Part shown: positions 34,220 to 43,476 of the stretch, piece after piece | How the letters are laid out: each line of letters starts with the position of its first letter | Position numbering within the stretch: the first letter of the stretch is position 1 | Assembly: GCF_001548375.1 (NCBI RefSeq) | Contig: NZ_AP017295.1 | Coordinates: 2,266,501-2,330,500 of the forward strand | From: Nostoc sp. NIES-3756 | GTDB taxonomy: Bacteria; Cyanobacteriota; Cyanobacteriia; Cyanobacteriales; Nostocaceae | Length of the DNA stretch: 64,000 nucleotides | Direction: 5' to 3' | Translations under genes and position numbers: made by a program | Notes under the pieces: model-generated | Told to the model about the DNA's origin: nothing | Database searches by the model: none | What the model saw: only the letters and a program-made list of their open reading frames with translations

Positions 34220-36706
34220 GTGGTTGGAATTGTTATTGTTTCTCATAGTAAACAACTAGCCCTTGGTGTCCAAGAATTGGCGATGCAGATGGTTCAGGGT
34301 AAAGTTGCCCTAGCGATCGCCGCAGGTATTGCTGATCCTGACAACCCACTGGGTACAGATCCTATCCAAGTCCAAGAAGCGATCGCTTCTGTATTTAGTG
34401 ATGATGGTGTCTTGGTATTGATGGATTTGGGTAGTGCTTTGATGAGTGCAGAAATGGCGTTGGAGTTTCTGCCAGAAGCACAAAGGCAAAAAATTCATTT
34501 GTGTGCTGCACCTCTAGTAGAAGGTGCGATCGCGGCGGTAGTTGCGGCGGCGGCTGGTAAGAATATGCAGCAAGTTATAGCTGAAGCCCAAGGCGCATTA
34601 GTAGCCAAAGCTACTCAATTAAATATAAACACAGACACTAATGTTCATTATCAACCTATCACAAGCCAAGAAGCAGCAACTAGAGAAATTCGCCTGACTA
34701 TCAACAATCGCTTCGGTTTACACGCCCGTCCTGCTGCTCAGTTTGTGAGTATATCTGCCCGATTTGGGGCGCAAATTTTGGTACAGAACTTAACCACAGG
34801 TTCGCCACCTGTACGGGGTGACAGTATTAATCAAGTAGCAACGTTAGGGGTACGCCAAGGACACGAAATAGCAATTTCGGCTACTGGTGTTGATGCAGAT
34901 GCGGCACTAGCAGCCCTACAAGCGTTAATTGCTAATAATTTTGGTGAGGATGATACTATTACCTCCCCACCATTAGTAGAAAACACAGCAACGCCTCAGT
35001 CTCCTAGTGAACTATTAGGAATTGCTGCTTCCCCAGGCGTGGCGATCGCGCCCGTTGTCCATTATCAACCAAGCATTCTTACACCTACGCAACACCACGT
35101 AGATGATGCAGAAGCAGAGTGGCAACGTTTACAAAATGCGATTCAAGCTGCCAAAAAAGAAATTGAAACGTTATTCTCTCACGCATCAGTGCAAATTGGT
35201 GATGCTGAAGCGGCTATTTTTGATGCTCATTTACTGTTTTTAGCAGATCCGGTGCTATTGGAAGCGGTTCACCACCGCATCAGCGAAGAACAAATTAATG
35301 CAGAAGCAGCTTGGCAATTGGTAGTAGATGAAGTGGCTTCTCGCTACCGCACCCTTGAAGATATTTATCTGCAAGAACGAGTTGATGATGTAATAGATGT
35401 AGGGCAAAGGGTACTGCGACTGCTAACGGGTACTGTTGGTACTGTTTTGGATCTACCAGAACCAGCGATTTTAGTTGCTAAAGATTTGACTCCTTCGGAT
35501 ACGGTGGGGCTAGACCCAAAAAAGATTTTAGGTATTTGTACCACCTCTGGTAGCTCCACATCTCACAGTGCCATTATTGCCCGGACTCTCGGCATACCCG
35601 CAGTTTTAGGTATGGATGCCCAGGTGTTACAGGTGGAAGATGGTACACTCATGGCCTTGGATGGTGAAATCGGCAGGGCTTGGGTAGAACCAGAAGCGGA
35701 TATTTTGGAGTTGCTGGAAACCAAGCAGCAAGTATGGCAAACGGCGCAACGGGACGCAAAAGCCAAAGCACAACAGCCAGCAATCACTACTGATAATCGA
35801 CAGGTGCGTGTATTTGCCAATATTGGCAGTATCGCCGATGTGCAAGCAGCCCTATCTAACGGTGCTGAGGGTGTGGGGTTGTTGCGTACCGAGTTTCTTT
35901 ATTTAGGCAGAACCAGTCCACCAACTGAGGAGGAACAAGTAGCAGTTTATCAGGCGATCGCCCAAGTATTACAACAGCGTCCTTTAATTATTCGCACTCT
36001 GGATGTCGGCGGTGATAAGCCATTGCCTTACCTCCGTCCACAGCTTATAGAAGCGAACCCCTTCTTGGGTTGTCGAGGAATCCGTTTCTGCCTCAATCAT
36101 ATAGATTTATTTAAAACTCAGTTACGGGCAATTTTGCGTGCCAGCGTTGGGCAAAATATCAAGATTATGTTACCTATGATTGCTACTGTAGGGGAAGTCA
36201 AAGCGGCTAAAGCTATCTTGAGTCAAGTACAGTCAGAACTGCGCCAAGCTGATATTCCCGTTGAGGAGGCCATTTCCTTGGGAATTATGGTAGAAGTTCC
36301 CGCAGCCGTAGCGATCGCTGATCAATTGGCGGCGGAAGTAGACTTTTTTAGTATCGGTACTAATGATTTGAGTCAGTATGTCATGGCAGGCGATCGCACT
36401 AACCCCCAAGTAGCCAGTTTAGTTGATGCTATGCACCCGGCTGTGTTACGCATGATCCAACAAACTGTGCAAGCTGCCCATCAGGCTGGTATCTGGGTAG
36501 GCTTATGTGGTGAACTAGCAGCCGAACCTGTGGCAACCCCAATTTTATTAGGTTTGGGGCTGGATGAGTTAAGCGTCAATCCTCCAGCTATACCCACACT
36601 CAAACAGTCAATCTCACAGTTAAGTTTAGCGACATCTGAGGCGATCGCTATGAGGGCATTGCAACAAAATTCTGTAGAACAGGTAAAAGCGATCGTTTCT
36701 AAGTAA
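34220..36706 (+). CDS. dhaM: Triple fusion DhaM(EIIA)-HPr-Enzyme I
   Basis: One protein carrying the whole phosphate chain from PEP to DhaL. Residues 1-140: EIIA-Man fold with His9 (VIVSHS). About 155-240: HPr with His168 in GLHARPAAQF. From about 265: Enzyme I with phospho-His449 in GSSTSHSAIIARTLGIP, LRTEFLYLGR, RTLDVGGDKPLPYL, GTNDLSQYVMAGDR and Cys763 in GLCGEL. All active residues are present and EI is full length, unlike E. coli DhaM where EI is truncated. The start is GTG at 34220. Cyanobacteria generally lack sugar PTS, so this protein probably serves only the dha kinase. Confidence 0.93.
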   Translation: MVGIVIVSHSKQLALGVQELAMQMVQGKVALAIAAGIADPDNPLGTDPIQVQEAIASVFSDDGVLVLMDLGSALMSAEMALEFLPEAQRQKIHLCAAPLVEGAIAAVVAAAAGKNMQQVIAEAQGALVAKATQLNINTDTNVHYQPITSQEAATREIRLTINNRFGLHARPAAQFVSISARFGAQILVQNLTTGSPPVRGDSINQVATLGVRQGHEIAISATGVDADAALAALQALIANNFGEDDTITSPPLVENTATPQSPSELLGIAASPGVAIAPVVHYQPSILTPTQHHVDDAEAEWQRLQNAIQAAKKEIETLFSHASVQIGDAEAAIFDAHLLFLADPVLLEAVHHRISEEQINAEAAWQLVVDEVASRYRTLEDIYLQERVDDVIDVGQRVLRLLTGTVGTVLDLPEPAILVAKDLTPSDTVGLDPKKILGICTTSGSSTSHSAIIARTLGIPAVLGMDAQVLQVEDGTLMALDGEIGRAWVEPEADILELLETKQQVWQTAQRDAKAKAQQPAITTDNRQVRVFANIGSIADVQAALSNGAEGVGLLRTEFLYLGRTSPPTEEEQVAVYQAIAQVLQQRPLIIRTLDVGGDKPLPYLRPQLIEANPFLGCRGIRFCLNHIDLFKTQLRAILRASVGQNIKIMLPMIATVGEVKAAKAILSQVQSELRQADIPVEEAISLGIMVEVPAAVAIADQLAAEVDFFSIGTNDLSQYVMAGDRTNPQVASLVDAMHPAVLRMIQQTVQAAHQAGIWVGLCGELAAEPVATPILLGLGLDELSVNPPAIPTLKQSISQLSLATSEAIAMRALQQNSVEQVKAIVSK

Positions 36707-36943
36707 GACTTACATATGTAAAGGAAAAATTCAGGGGGTAGTGGACTGGCATGGCTAAAATCTTACATTAGCTAACCACAGAGGTACAGAGATAAAAGAA
36801 GAATCTTATTGCACTATTTTAGTCTTGTCACGTCAATAGGGATATAGGGGTGGATAAAACAATAATTTTCTCGTTGTTGCGTTCAGACATAATATTCCTA
36901 CTCCCTATTCCCCACTCACCACTCCCAGCCCAAGTTAGACCAT

Positions 36944-37294
36944 CTACCAATTCTTATTTAATAAAGTTTCAAATTCGGCTTGTAAAGCTGTAATATCTGC
37001 CAGCCTAGCCACGAGTATATTCTCATTACCAGCATCAGTTAATCTGGCTTTCCAGTAACGTATACTCTCAGAGTTGTTCATCCAAAAGCTGACTACAGTA
37101 TCTAACACTTGCTCAGTATTCCAACCCCATTTGATAGGTACTGGTTCTACTGTTTCTATCAATGCGTCAAGCGTACATTTATGGGTTCCTAAATATTCAA
37201 TACCTTGAGGTTTTGGTTGTTGTTGATTCTGCTGTTGGTGATTAAAAAATTGCCAAACAGGGGATACACCGACAATATCAAAAGTATATTTCAT
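36944..37294 (-). CDS. Conserved cyanobacterial hypothetical protein (116 aa)
   Basis: Small soluble protein starting MKYTFDIVGVSPVWQFFNHQ, then a Gln-rich stretch (HQQQNQQQPKPQ), a central part and an acidic amphipathic C-terminus. No motif or membrane segment; I do not recognise the family. Its start is 139 bp from the CIRCE-like element at 37433, which could also serve this divergent gene. Confidence 0.65.
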   Translation of the reverse strand: MKYTFDIVGVSPVWQFFNHQQQNQQQPKPQGIEYLGTHKCTLDALIETVEPVPIKWGWNTEQVLDTVVSFWMNNSESIRYWKARLTDAGNENILVARLADITALQAEFETLLNKNW

Positions 37295-37432
37295 TTCTGT
37301 CTTCCCAATGATTAATTAGTTGTACGTAACATACATATTTAGAAATCAATTATGCTAGCAATAGTACTTACAACTCATCTAGAAAAAGAGTAATGTTTGC
37401 CTCCATCTCAATGACTAAATTGTCTTAGAAAA

Positions 37433-37459
37433 TTAGCACTCTCTAACTTTGAGTGCTAG
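37433..37459. promoter_or_regulatory. CIRCE element (HrcA operator)
   Basis: TTAGCACTC (37433-37441), exactly 9 bp, GAGTGCTAG (37451-37459): the heat-shock operator consensus TTAGCACTC-N9-GAGTGCTAA with one changed base. Known targets of HrcA are groESL operons; none lies nearby. The nearest starts are the DMT transporter, 49 bp to the right, and the 116-aa gene to the left. Confidence 0.8.
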
Positions 37460-37507
37460 AAAATAATAGATTATTTGAGGTATTATTAAAGAGTTTCGGG
37501 CATAATT

Positions 37508-38446
37508 TTGGGGGAGTATTTTATTTTTAATAATTATTTAACTTTGTCGTTCACAAATGGAAAGGGTGAATTAGCAGCTTTATTTGCTGCCTGTTTATGG
37601 GCGATCGCTTCAGTGCTTTATGGGATTGTGGGGCAAAGGATTGGGCCGCTTCAGCTAAATTTGATTAAAGGAATCGTGGCGATCGCCTTTCTTTTGCTGA
37701 CGATTTGGTTGACTGGCGAATCCTTATCTATCTCAACCCCTGCACCAATTTTGCTCCTGTGTTTAAGCGGGGTTGTGGGTATTGGTTTGGGAGATACAGC
37801 CTTTCTTGCTGCTATCAATAACTTAGGAGCGCGTCGCGTTTTACTTATAGGAACCTTAGCTCCTCCCATAACAGCGATCGCCGCCAATATTCTCCTGCAA
37901 GAAAGGTTAAATTTCAACGCTTGGTGTGGTATTCTATTAACTATTGTGGGAGTTGCTTGGGTAGTTACAGAAAGAGTACCCAATTCAGAAGATAGTAATT
38001 CAAAATCATCAATCAAAGGTCTTATTTTCGCTTTACTAGCAGCCATTACTAACGCCGCCGGCACAGTAATTTCTCGCGCCGCATTTGCTAGTGGTAACGT
38101 GACACCTTTGTGGGCTGCTTTACTGCGGTTATCAGCAGCAGAGTTAATTCTGGTAATAGGAATAAGTTTAAGTTACAAACGTCAAATATCATCCCATTCC
38201 CATAGACCATCGTGGCAAATAATTCTGACTGGTTGCTTTGCCGCTTTTTGCGGTACTTATTTAGGAATTTGGCTACAACAAACAGCTATTAAACTTACGG
38301 CTGCGGGAATTGCCTCAACTATCATGCAAACTAGTCCGTTATTTGTTATCCCCCTTGCCATTGTCATAGGTGAAAAAGTCAGTTGGAGAGCGATCGCAGG
38401 TGTGATAATTGCGATCGTAGGTATTGGAATTTTGAGTAGTCATTAG
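37508..38446 (+). CDS. DMT/EamA-family transporter
   Basis: A ten-helix drug/metabolite transporter made of two EamA repeats (ELAALFAACLWAIASVLYG and IKGLIFALLAAITNAAGTV). Substrate unknown; relatives export amino acids or other metabolites. The C-terminal half ends with a loop and helix ending in IVGIGILSSH. The start is unclear: a TTG at 37508 opens the frame, but the best ribosome-binding site GGGGGAG (37510-37516) points to an in-frame ATT at 37523 or a TTG at 37544. Lies downstream of a CIRCE element, so heat induction is possible. Confidence 0.88.
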   Translation: MGEYFIFNNYLTLSFTNGKGELAALFAACLWAIASVLYGIVGQRIGPLQLNLIKGIVAIAFLLLTIWLTGESLSISTPAPILLLCLSGVVGIGLGDTAFLAAINNLGARRVLLIGTLAPPITAIAANILLQERLNFNAWCGILLTIVGVAWVVTERVPNSEDSNSKSSIKGLIFALLAAITNAAGTVISRAAFASGNVTPLWAALLRLSAAELILVIGISLSYKRQISSHSHRPSWQIILTGCFAAFCGTYLGIWLQQTAIKLTAAGIASTIMQTSPLFVIPLAIVIGEKVSWRAIAGVIIAIVGIGILSSH

Positions 38447-38520
38447 TCATTGGTCATTAGTCATTAGTCAACAGTCCATAGTCTATAGTTTTCCCCCCTC
38501 TCCCTCATCTGTCCCCTCTC
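38446..38520. repeat. GTCATTA-type tandem repeat
   Basis: TCATTAGTCATTGGTCATTA heptamers followed by CAACAGTCCATAGTC units, between convergent genes. Confidence 0.75.
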
Positions 38521-38522
38521 CA

Positions 38523-40265
38523 TCAAGGCTGCCAAACTTTGATAGTTTGATCCTTACTAGCACTGACTAAAATTTTCTTTGTAGGGTTTGTGGCGATGCC
38601 TAAAATCCAGTCAGAATGACCGGGGAGAGTCTCAAGTAATTTACCTGTTGGCATATTCCAGATTTTGAGGTCATTATCAATACTTCCACTGACGAGAGTG
38701 TTGTCATCAAACCCCAAACTCAGAGTTACTACTCGTGAGGTGTGTCCCAAGAGAGTGTGCAGCAATTCACCTGTTTGCACATTCCAAAGTTTAATGCTTT
38801 GATCCCAACTAGCACTGGCGAGTGTCTTGCCGTCGCGGCTGAAGATTAATGACCTCACAGCGTCTCGATGTCCGGTGATAGTGCGGAGGTGTTGTCCTGT
38901 ATATAAATTCCAAATATTGATGTTTTTGTCAAGACTTCCAGTAGCGAAAGTTTCACCATCCGAACTCATTGCTATAGAGAAAACTCGACTATTATGTCCT
39001 TTAATTCTGCGGAGTAATTGCCCTGTGGGAAAGTTCCAAATCTTGATAGTCCCATTTTCATGACCACTAACTAGAGTCTGTCCATCATTGCTGATAGCGA
39101 GTGACCAAACCGGGCCACTATTAGTCATGATTGTCCTTTTCAGCTTGAATTTTTGCAGATTCCAAATTCTAATTGTATTGTCGCCACCTGCGCTGATGAG
39201 AGTCTGATCATCTGAACTTAATGCGATCGCTCTAACTGTATCAGTATGTCCTTCTAGTGTGGCTATAACTTTCCAAGTTTCTAAATTCCAAACTTTAATA
39301 GTTTTATCTGCACTAGCACTTACCAAAGTCTGTCCATCTTGACTTAACGTAACCGCCCATACTGCATCCACATGACTAAATAAAGTGTTACTCAGTGCTA
39401 TACTTTTCTGCTCTAAGGTGGAAGTTGGGGTTAGGATAGGGTCTGGAGTTGGGGTTTTTGGGACACCAGGTGAGAAAGGTGCAACTTTGAAAAAATACAA
39501 AGTGAGTAGGGAAGCAATTGTGGCTATAATCCCCAGTGCTACAGTTAATTTGCCAGAGAAAGGAAATATTTTTTGACTATGTGTAAAGCTGAAGGGAAGC
39601 TCTGATAACTGCGCACCATCTTGGGCTATTCTTTGCGCTATGGGCAGTTCCTGCTCAATGATGCTTCCATTACGAGGAATAATCAGCGTTCTCAGTGTAC
39701 TGGCAACAAATAATTCCTGGTCAGCAATGGTAGTATCTTTAATTTCCTCCTGAGATGCGGGTACGAACAAATTGAGCAACTTTCCTTGCTCAAGATGAGT
39801 CTGGCTTTGCTCAATTATCCGTTTAGGAAGCTTCACCCCAGCGCGAGTAGGTTTGTGACTCCACAAGTTTTGAACCACCAAACTTTCTAAATAAGCTGGA
39901 GGATTTTCCCTATTTATGAGCGTTAACGGCCCCGTGCATAAGCAGATAAAAATATTTTCGAGTTGACTAGGCTTTAGTTGACCCGCTAAATGATAGCAGA
40001 GAAAATAAGGTACATTACTACGACCCAAATCATCCAAACCATCGTTGTACAACCAACCAAACAGGCTATGCTCTGGATTTACCTGCAATAAATACGCCGC
40101 TCTATATCCAGCCCCAGGTGGGTTATAAGCATCCCAGAACTGATAAACCAACTTCTCTAAGAAAATTTGTTGTATTTCCGTAGGAATATCCTTACTCGCC
40201 ACGGTTCTCAATCCCACGGTAGCAAAGCTGGTGTATACAAGTTGACCTAAGACAAAAGGGGCCAT
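38523..40265 (-). CDS. WD40 protein with a GAP1-like N-terminal domain, partner of the GTPase
   Basis: Residues 1-230 form a soluble domain starting VLGQLVYTSFATVGLRTVAS that resembles the N-terminal part of GTPase-associated protein 1 (GAP1), known from NTP-dependent bacterial conflict systems. A hydrophobic helix (about 240-260) follows, then seven WD40 repeats to the end (blades ending IKVWN, IRIWN, IKIWN, INIWN, IKLWN, LKIWN, IKVWQ). So a WD40 propeller on one side of a membrane is tied to the GAP1 domain. It lies 74 bp downstream of the GTPase gene, same strand, which supports a shared function. The GAP1 match is by eye only. Confidence 0.75.
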   Translation of the reverse strand: MAPFVLGQLVYTSFATVGLRTVASKDIPTEIQQIFLEKLVYQFWDAYNPPGAGYRAAYLLQVNPEHSLFGWLYNDGLDDLGRSNVPYFLCYHLAGQLKPSQLENIFICLCTGPLTLINRENPPAYLESLVVQNLWSHKPTRAGVKLPKRIIEQSQTHLEQGKLLNLFVPASQEEIKDTTIADQELFVASTLRTLIIPRNGSIIEQELPIAQRIAQDGAQLSELPFSFTHSQKIFPFSGKLTVALGIIATIASLLTLYFFKVAPFSPGVPKTPTPDPILTPTSTLEQKSIALSNTLFSHVDAVWAVTLSQDGQTLVSASADKTIKVWNLETWKVIATLEGHTDTVRAIALSSDDQTLISAGGDNTIRIWNLQKFKLKRTIMTNSGPVWSLAISNDGQTLVSGHENGTIKIWNFPTGQLLRRIKGHNSRVFSIAMSSDGETFATGSLDKNINIWNLYTGQHLRTITGHRDAVRSLIFSRDGKTLASASWDQSIKLWNVQTGELLHTLLGHTSRVVTLSLGFDDNTLVSGSIDNDLKIWNMPTGKLLETLPGHSDWILGIATNPTKKILVSASKDQTIKVWQP

Positions 40266-40345
40266 ACTGGGAGGTGTCTAGGGAGCAGGGAGCAAGGGGG
40301 AAAACTATGGACTGTTGACTGTTGACTATGGACTAACGACTAACT
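40266..40345. repeat. Tandem repeat between the WD40 and GTPase genes
   Basis: TGGACTGTTGACTGTTGACTA heptamers after GGGAGCAGGGAGCAAGG units. The block ends at the GTPase stop codon. Confidence 0.65.
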
Positions 40346-41287
40346 CGATTGTTGCTCTGTGGTTGGGTTTTGTTGGGGAGTATTAGATTTAAAGGAATCG
40401 AAGGCTAGGAATATTGCAGCGATCGCCGCTAATAAAATAGCACTTAACGAATAAATGAGCAAAATATCGTTGCGGTTTTTTGGGCGTAATATGTGACTAG
40501 TTAATGATTGCTTACTTGGTTCATCGGGTAAATCCTCTTGTAGTAGGGGTTCAGAATTGTTGAGATGTGATAAGAGCCAGAGTAAGGGACTAGCCGCACC
40601 ATTTGCTTTAAGTTTGGCAACACCATCTATAGTAACGATTGGTATCGCCGAATAGAATTTTTGATAAGTTAGTTTCAATAAATCAAGATAGGTAATGATT
40701 GGTTGTAGGCTTTGATCAATTTGTGATTGGGTAGTTGAATTAAGTTCGATCAGGTCGCACTTGGTTAAAATTAAGGCAAACGCATATTTCATATTATACT
40801 TATAAACTACTGAGGCGATCGCGGCTACTTGGTTATAAATATCCTCAAGTACGCTGAGATAATCCTTGTCCTCAACCAAAGCATGGGCATTAATAAATAC
40901 ACAGCAGCCATTAGATGTGAATATCATCTCTTGAAAGTCTGAATTGTGGACATTACATGACTCTCCAGGAATATCCCACCAACGGAAATTACAGACTGTT
41001 TCTACACCTGAGCGCAGTTGGCGCTTTAAACTGAAGTCAAAATTAGTAATTTTAATTGTTGGTGGTGGGTATAAATTTGTACGAGCAACATGGTTTTTAA
41101 TCTTTTCCAGATTGGCTTGCACTTCCTCATCCTCACAATCAAACCACAACTTTTGAGTTCCATCTGATCGACTATCAGGATGCAGTTCTGTGTAGCTACC
41201 AGCAAGAAAAACTGTTTTACCTACTCCTCGTTGACCAATACTTAACAAACTAAATGTTTTAGGGGTAGTTGCGATCGCTAGGTTCAT
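40340..41287 (-). CDS. Membrane-tailed GTPase, partner of the WD40 protein
   Basis: P-loop GQRGVGKTVFLAG at residues 18-30, Walker B/DxxG in WWDIPGE, and guanine-specificity motif LTKCDL, so a TRAFAC-class GTPase rather than an ATPase. A single membrane helix (about 280-300, LLIYSLSAILLAAIAAIFLA) and a short Gln-rich tail close the 315-aa protein. With the GAP1-like WD40 protein downstream this resembles the two-component GAP1 / double-GTPase modules predicted to act in bacterial immunity or cell death. Start ATG at 41287. Confidence 0.8.
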   Translation of the reverse strand: MNLAIATTPKTFSLLSIGQRGVGKTVFLAGSYTELHPDSRSDGTQKLWFDCEDEEVQANLEKIKNHVARTNLYPPPTIKITNFDFSLKRQLRSGVETVCNFRWWDIPGESCNVHNSDFQEMIFTSNGCCVFINAHALVEDKDYLSVLEDIYNQVAAIASVVYKYNMKYAFALILTKCDLIELNSTTQSQIDQSLQPIITYLDLLKLTYQKFYSAIPIVTIDGVAKLKANGAASPLLWLLSHLNNSEPLLQEDLPDEPSKQSLTSHILRPKNRNDILLIYSLSAILLAAIAAIFLAFDSFKSNTPQQNPTTEQQSS

Positions 41288-41470
41288 ATCATCACCGTGA
41301 CTGTAGTAGTAATTAATTGATATTTTGCTGTGTTAGGGAAATTTTAAATAATTGGTGACAGAAAATAAGCTGCTAACCTCAATGTCAAGCCCAGATTTAT
41401 CAATAAAATAAGCAGGCTCATATTTGTAGGAATTTACTAATTTCTATTTGTTGTAATTAATAACTCACAC

Positions 41471-42004
41471 TTAAATTAATATACGACAGTGATTTAGTAA
41501 TAAATCAAGCTCTTTGATCAATTTTAAGGGATTTTTACCTTTGAATAAAGAAGCTATTGCAGCTTCATGGGGATTTCTACCTGTACGTTTGACTGCTGCT
41601 ATAGCATCTTGATTAGAAAATCCTCTACCATAAACTAACCATGCAGCTAATACATGACCAGTACGTCCTATACCACCAGAACAGTGAACTACAACTTTTT
41701 CATTGAGTTTGTCTGCTGTCATTAAAAATGGCAATATTTTCTGGGTAAGAGTATTTATATCGGCTAGCTGAAAATCTGGAATTGCTGCCCAACAAATTTG
41801 TTGATTACCAAATTCTTTTTGATATGTATCTAAAAGATGGGAATAATAATTTAGTTGTTCATCAGCTAAAAGACAACACACCTTTTGAATATCTTGCTGC
41901 TTCATAAAATCTATCCAATGATAGGTTCCTTGATTTGAGTAACCAGGACGGGAAGCACCAAAGACAATTTTTTCTTGTTCGGAAGCTGGAGCGAATTTGT
42001 ACAT
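41471..42004 (-). CDS. Protein-tyrosine / dual-specificity phosphatase
   Basis: Cytoplasmic phosphatase of 177 residues. Active site VVHCSGGIGRTGH has catalytic Cys108 and Arg114 (C-x5-R); Asp77 in AIPDFQ is the likely general acid. No membrane or regulatory domain. Neighbouring GTPase gene is 183 bp downstream on the same strand; a functional link is possible but not shown. Confidence 0.88.
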   Translation of the reverse strand: MYKFAPASEQEKIVFGASRPGYSNQGTYHWIDFMKQQDIQKVCCLLADEQLNYYSHLLDTYQKEFGNQQICWAAIPDFQLADINTLTQKILPFLMTADKLNEKVVVHCSGGIGRTGHVLAAWLVYGRGFSNQDAIAAVKRTGRNPHEAAIASLFKGKNPLKLIKELDLLLNHCRILI

Positions 42005-42094
42005 TGATGCTATCTATTGACTGGCTGGATAATTAGGATTAGGGATAGAGGAAACTAGCTTAATGTATTCTGACCAAATAAAAATAATCATATA

Positions 42095-42155
42095 TTTCGT
42101 AATTCGTAGTCAGCATTTCTAACTACAAACTACGAATTACGAATTACGAATTATC
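42095..42155. repeat. TACGAAT/ATTCGTA tandem repeat
   Basis: AATTCGTAGTC and ACTACGAATTACGAATTACG form an inverted arrangement, able to fold into a hairpin. It ends at the stop codon of the hydrolase gene. Confidence 0.7.
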
Positions 42156-42987
42156 ACGCACCATGTTGCTTAAACCAAGCCTGGAGACGTTGCCAGCCTT
42201 CCTTAGCTTCTTTTTCGCGGTAGGAAGGGCGATAATCGGCAAAGAAAGCATGGGGCGCGTCAGGATAGACAATGATTTCTGATTTACTACTGCTACCTTT
42301 GAGGCGATCGCGCATTTGCTCGACGGTATTTAGAGGTATACCCGTATCTTTACCGCCGTAAAGTCCGAGAACTGGGACTTTTAGTGTAGAAGCAATATCA
42401 ACGGGGTGCTTGGGTGTAACTGCGGTAGAATCACCTACAAGTCGTCCATACCAAGCTACCCCAGCTTTCACATTGGGATTGTGTGCTGCATACAGCCAAG
42501 TAATCCTCCCACCCCAACAAAAGCCTGTAATCGCCAATTTATTGGTATTGCCTTTGCCTGACTTTTTAGCCCAGTTAACTGTAGCATCTAGGTCAGATAG
42601 TACCTGGGCATCTGGTACTTTAGCTACTATGGGGCGGATTTCATCTATGCTGCTTAACTTGGAGACATCACCTTGACGCACAAATAATTCAGGTGCGATC
42701 GCCAAATAACCCAATTTAGCAAAGCGACGGCAGACATCTTGGATATGTTCGTGTACGCCAAATATCTCTTGAATGACTAATACCACTGGGAAATTGCGCC
42801 CAGTAGCCGGCAGCGCTCTGTATGCAGGGATTGTACCGTCTTTAACCGGAATCTTCACTGTACCAGCCACCAAACCTTGGCGATTGGTGGTGATGACTTG
42901 GGCTGAAATAGGTTCTACGGCTAAGGCAAAACCCGTTGCCAGAGAAGCAGTTGTGATAAATTTACGTCTTGTAATTCTGTTCACCAT
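42154..42987 (-). CDS. Dienelactone-hydrolase family enzyme, Tat-exported
   Basis: Alpha/beta hydrolase of 277 residues with the Cys-Asp-His triad of the family: Cys157 in GFCWGG, Asp214 in GGKDTGIPL, His247 in PDAPHAFF. The N-terminus [20 protein letters not shown] is a twin-arginine signal (TRRKFI), ending near AVEPISAQ, so it works outside the cytoplasm. Natural substrate unknown. Confidence 0.9.
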   Translation of the reverse strand: MVNRITRRKFITTASLATGFALAVEPISAQVITTNRQGLVAGTVKIPVKDGTIPAYRALPATGRNFPVVLVIQEIFGVHEHIQDVCRRFAKLGYLAIAPELFVRQGDVSKLSSIDEIRPIVAKVPDAQVLSDLDATVNWAKKSGKGNTNKLAITGFCWGGRITWLYAAHNPNVKAGVAWYGRLVGDSTAVTPKHPVDIASTLKVPVLGLYGGKDTGIPLNTVEQMRDRLKGSSSKSEIIVYPDAPHAFFADYRPSYREKEAKEGWQRLQAWFKQHGA

Positions 42988-43476
42988 CTTTACCTTTAAC
43001 TATTTAGTCTTTCAGAAAAATTGCCTCTACTGGCATTAGTTACAACTTCTAATTTCTACAGTAATATACACTGATACTACTGTTAGCTCATCAAATTACC
43101 GTTGTATTGTTTTTTTGTCCAGCAAGCATAAATTACTGCTTTCAGCAATACTCTAAATAGCTAAAGTTCTTACTACGAGCCTTTAATTATTTAACCTGTT
43201 CTACTTAAGTGTACGATTTGATTTTAAACGCGATCGCCAGAATTTAGTCATTGCTCAGAAAAATGGTGAAGTAATTTTGAGTTTGCATCGTACCAGAGTG
43301 GTAACTAATAATCTCATGTTAGAAGTATTACAAATTTTTGAGATAGTTAGTAATCAGATTGACGCAATTTTATCAAAGGTTAAAATTCAAGAAATAGAAA
43401 TTTAATCAGTAATTTTTCACGACTAAATTGATTAATTTTTAAAACAACGGCAGAATTAATAAATTAAATAACATAA
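42988..43476. other. Intergenic region, 0.49 kb, with a gene remnant
   Basis: Contains a coding-like plus-strand frame without a start (43187-43405, listed separately) and the promoters of the divergent hydrolase and CHAT genes. Confidence 0.5.
43187..43405 (+). pseudogene. Likely gene remnant or short gene without ATG
   Basis: A 72-codon frame that reads VRFDFKRDRQNLVIAQKNGE, then VILSLHRTRVVTN and a C-terminal helix ending KVKIQEIEI. It looks like a real protein by composition, but has no ATG, GTG or TTG in its first third. I do not recognise it. It may be the 3' end of a gene whose beginning was lost. Confidence 0.35.
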
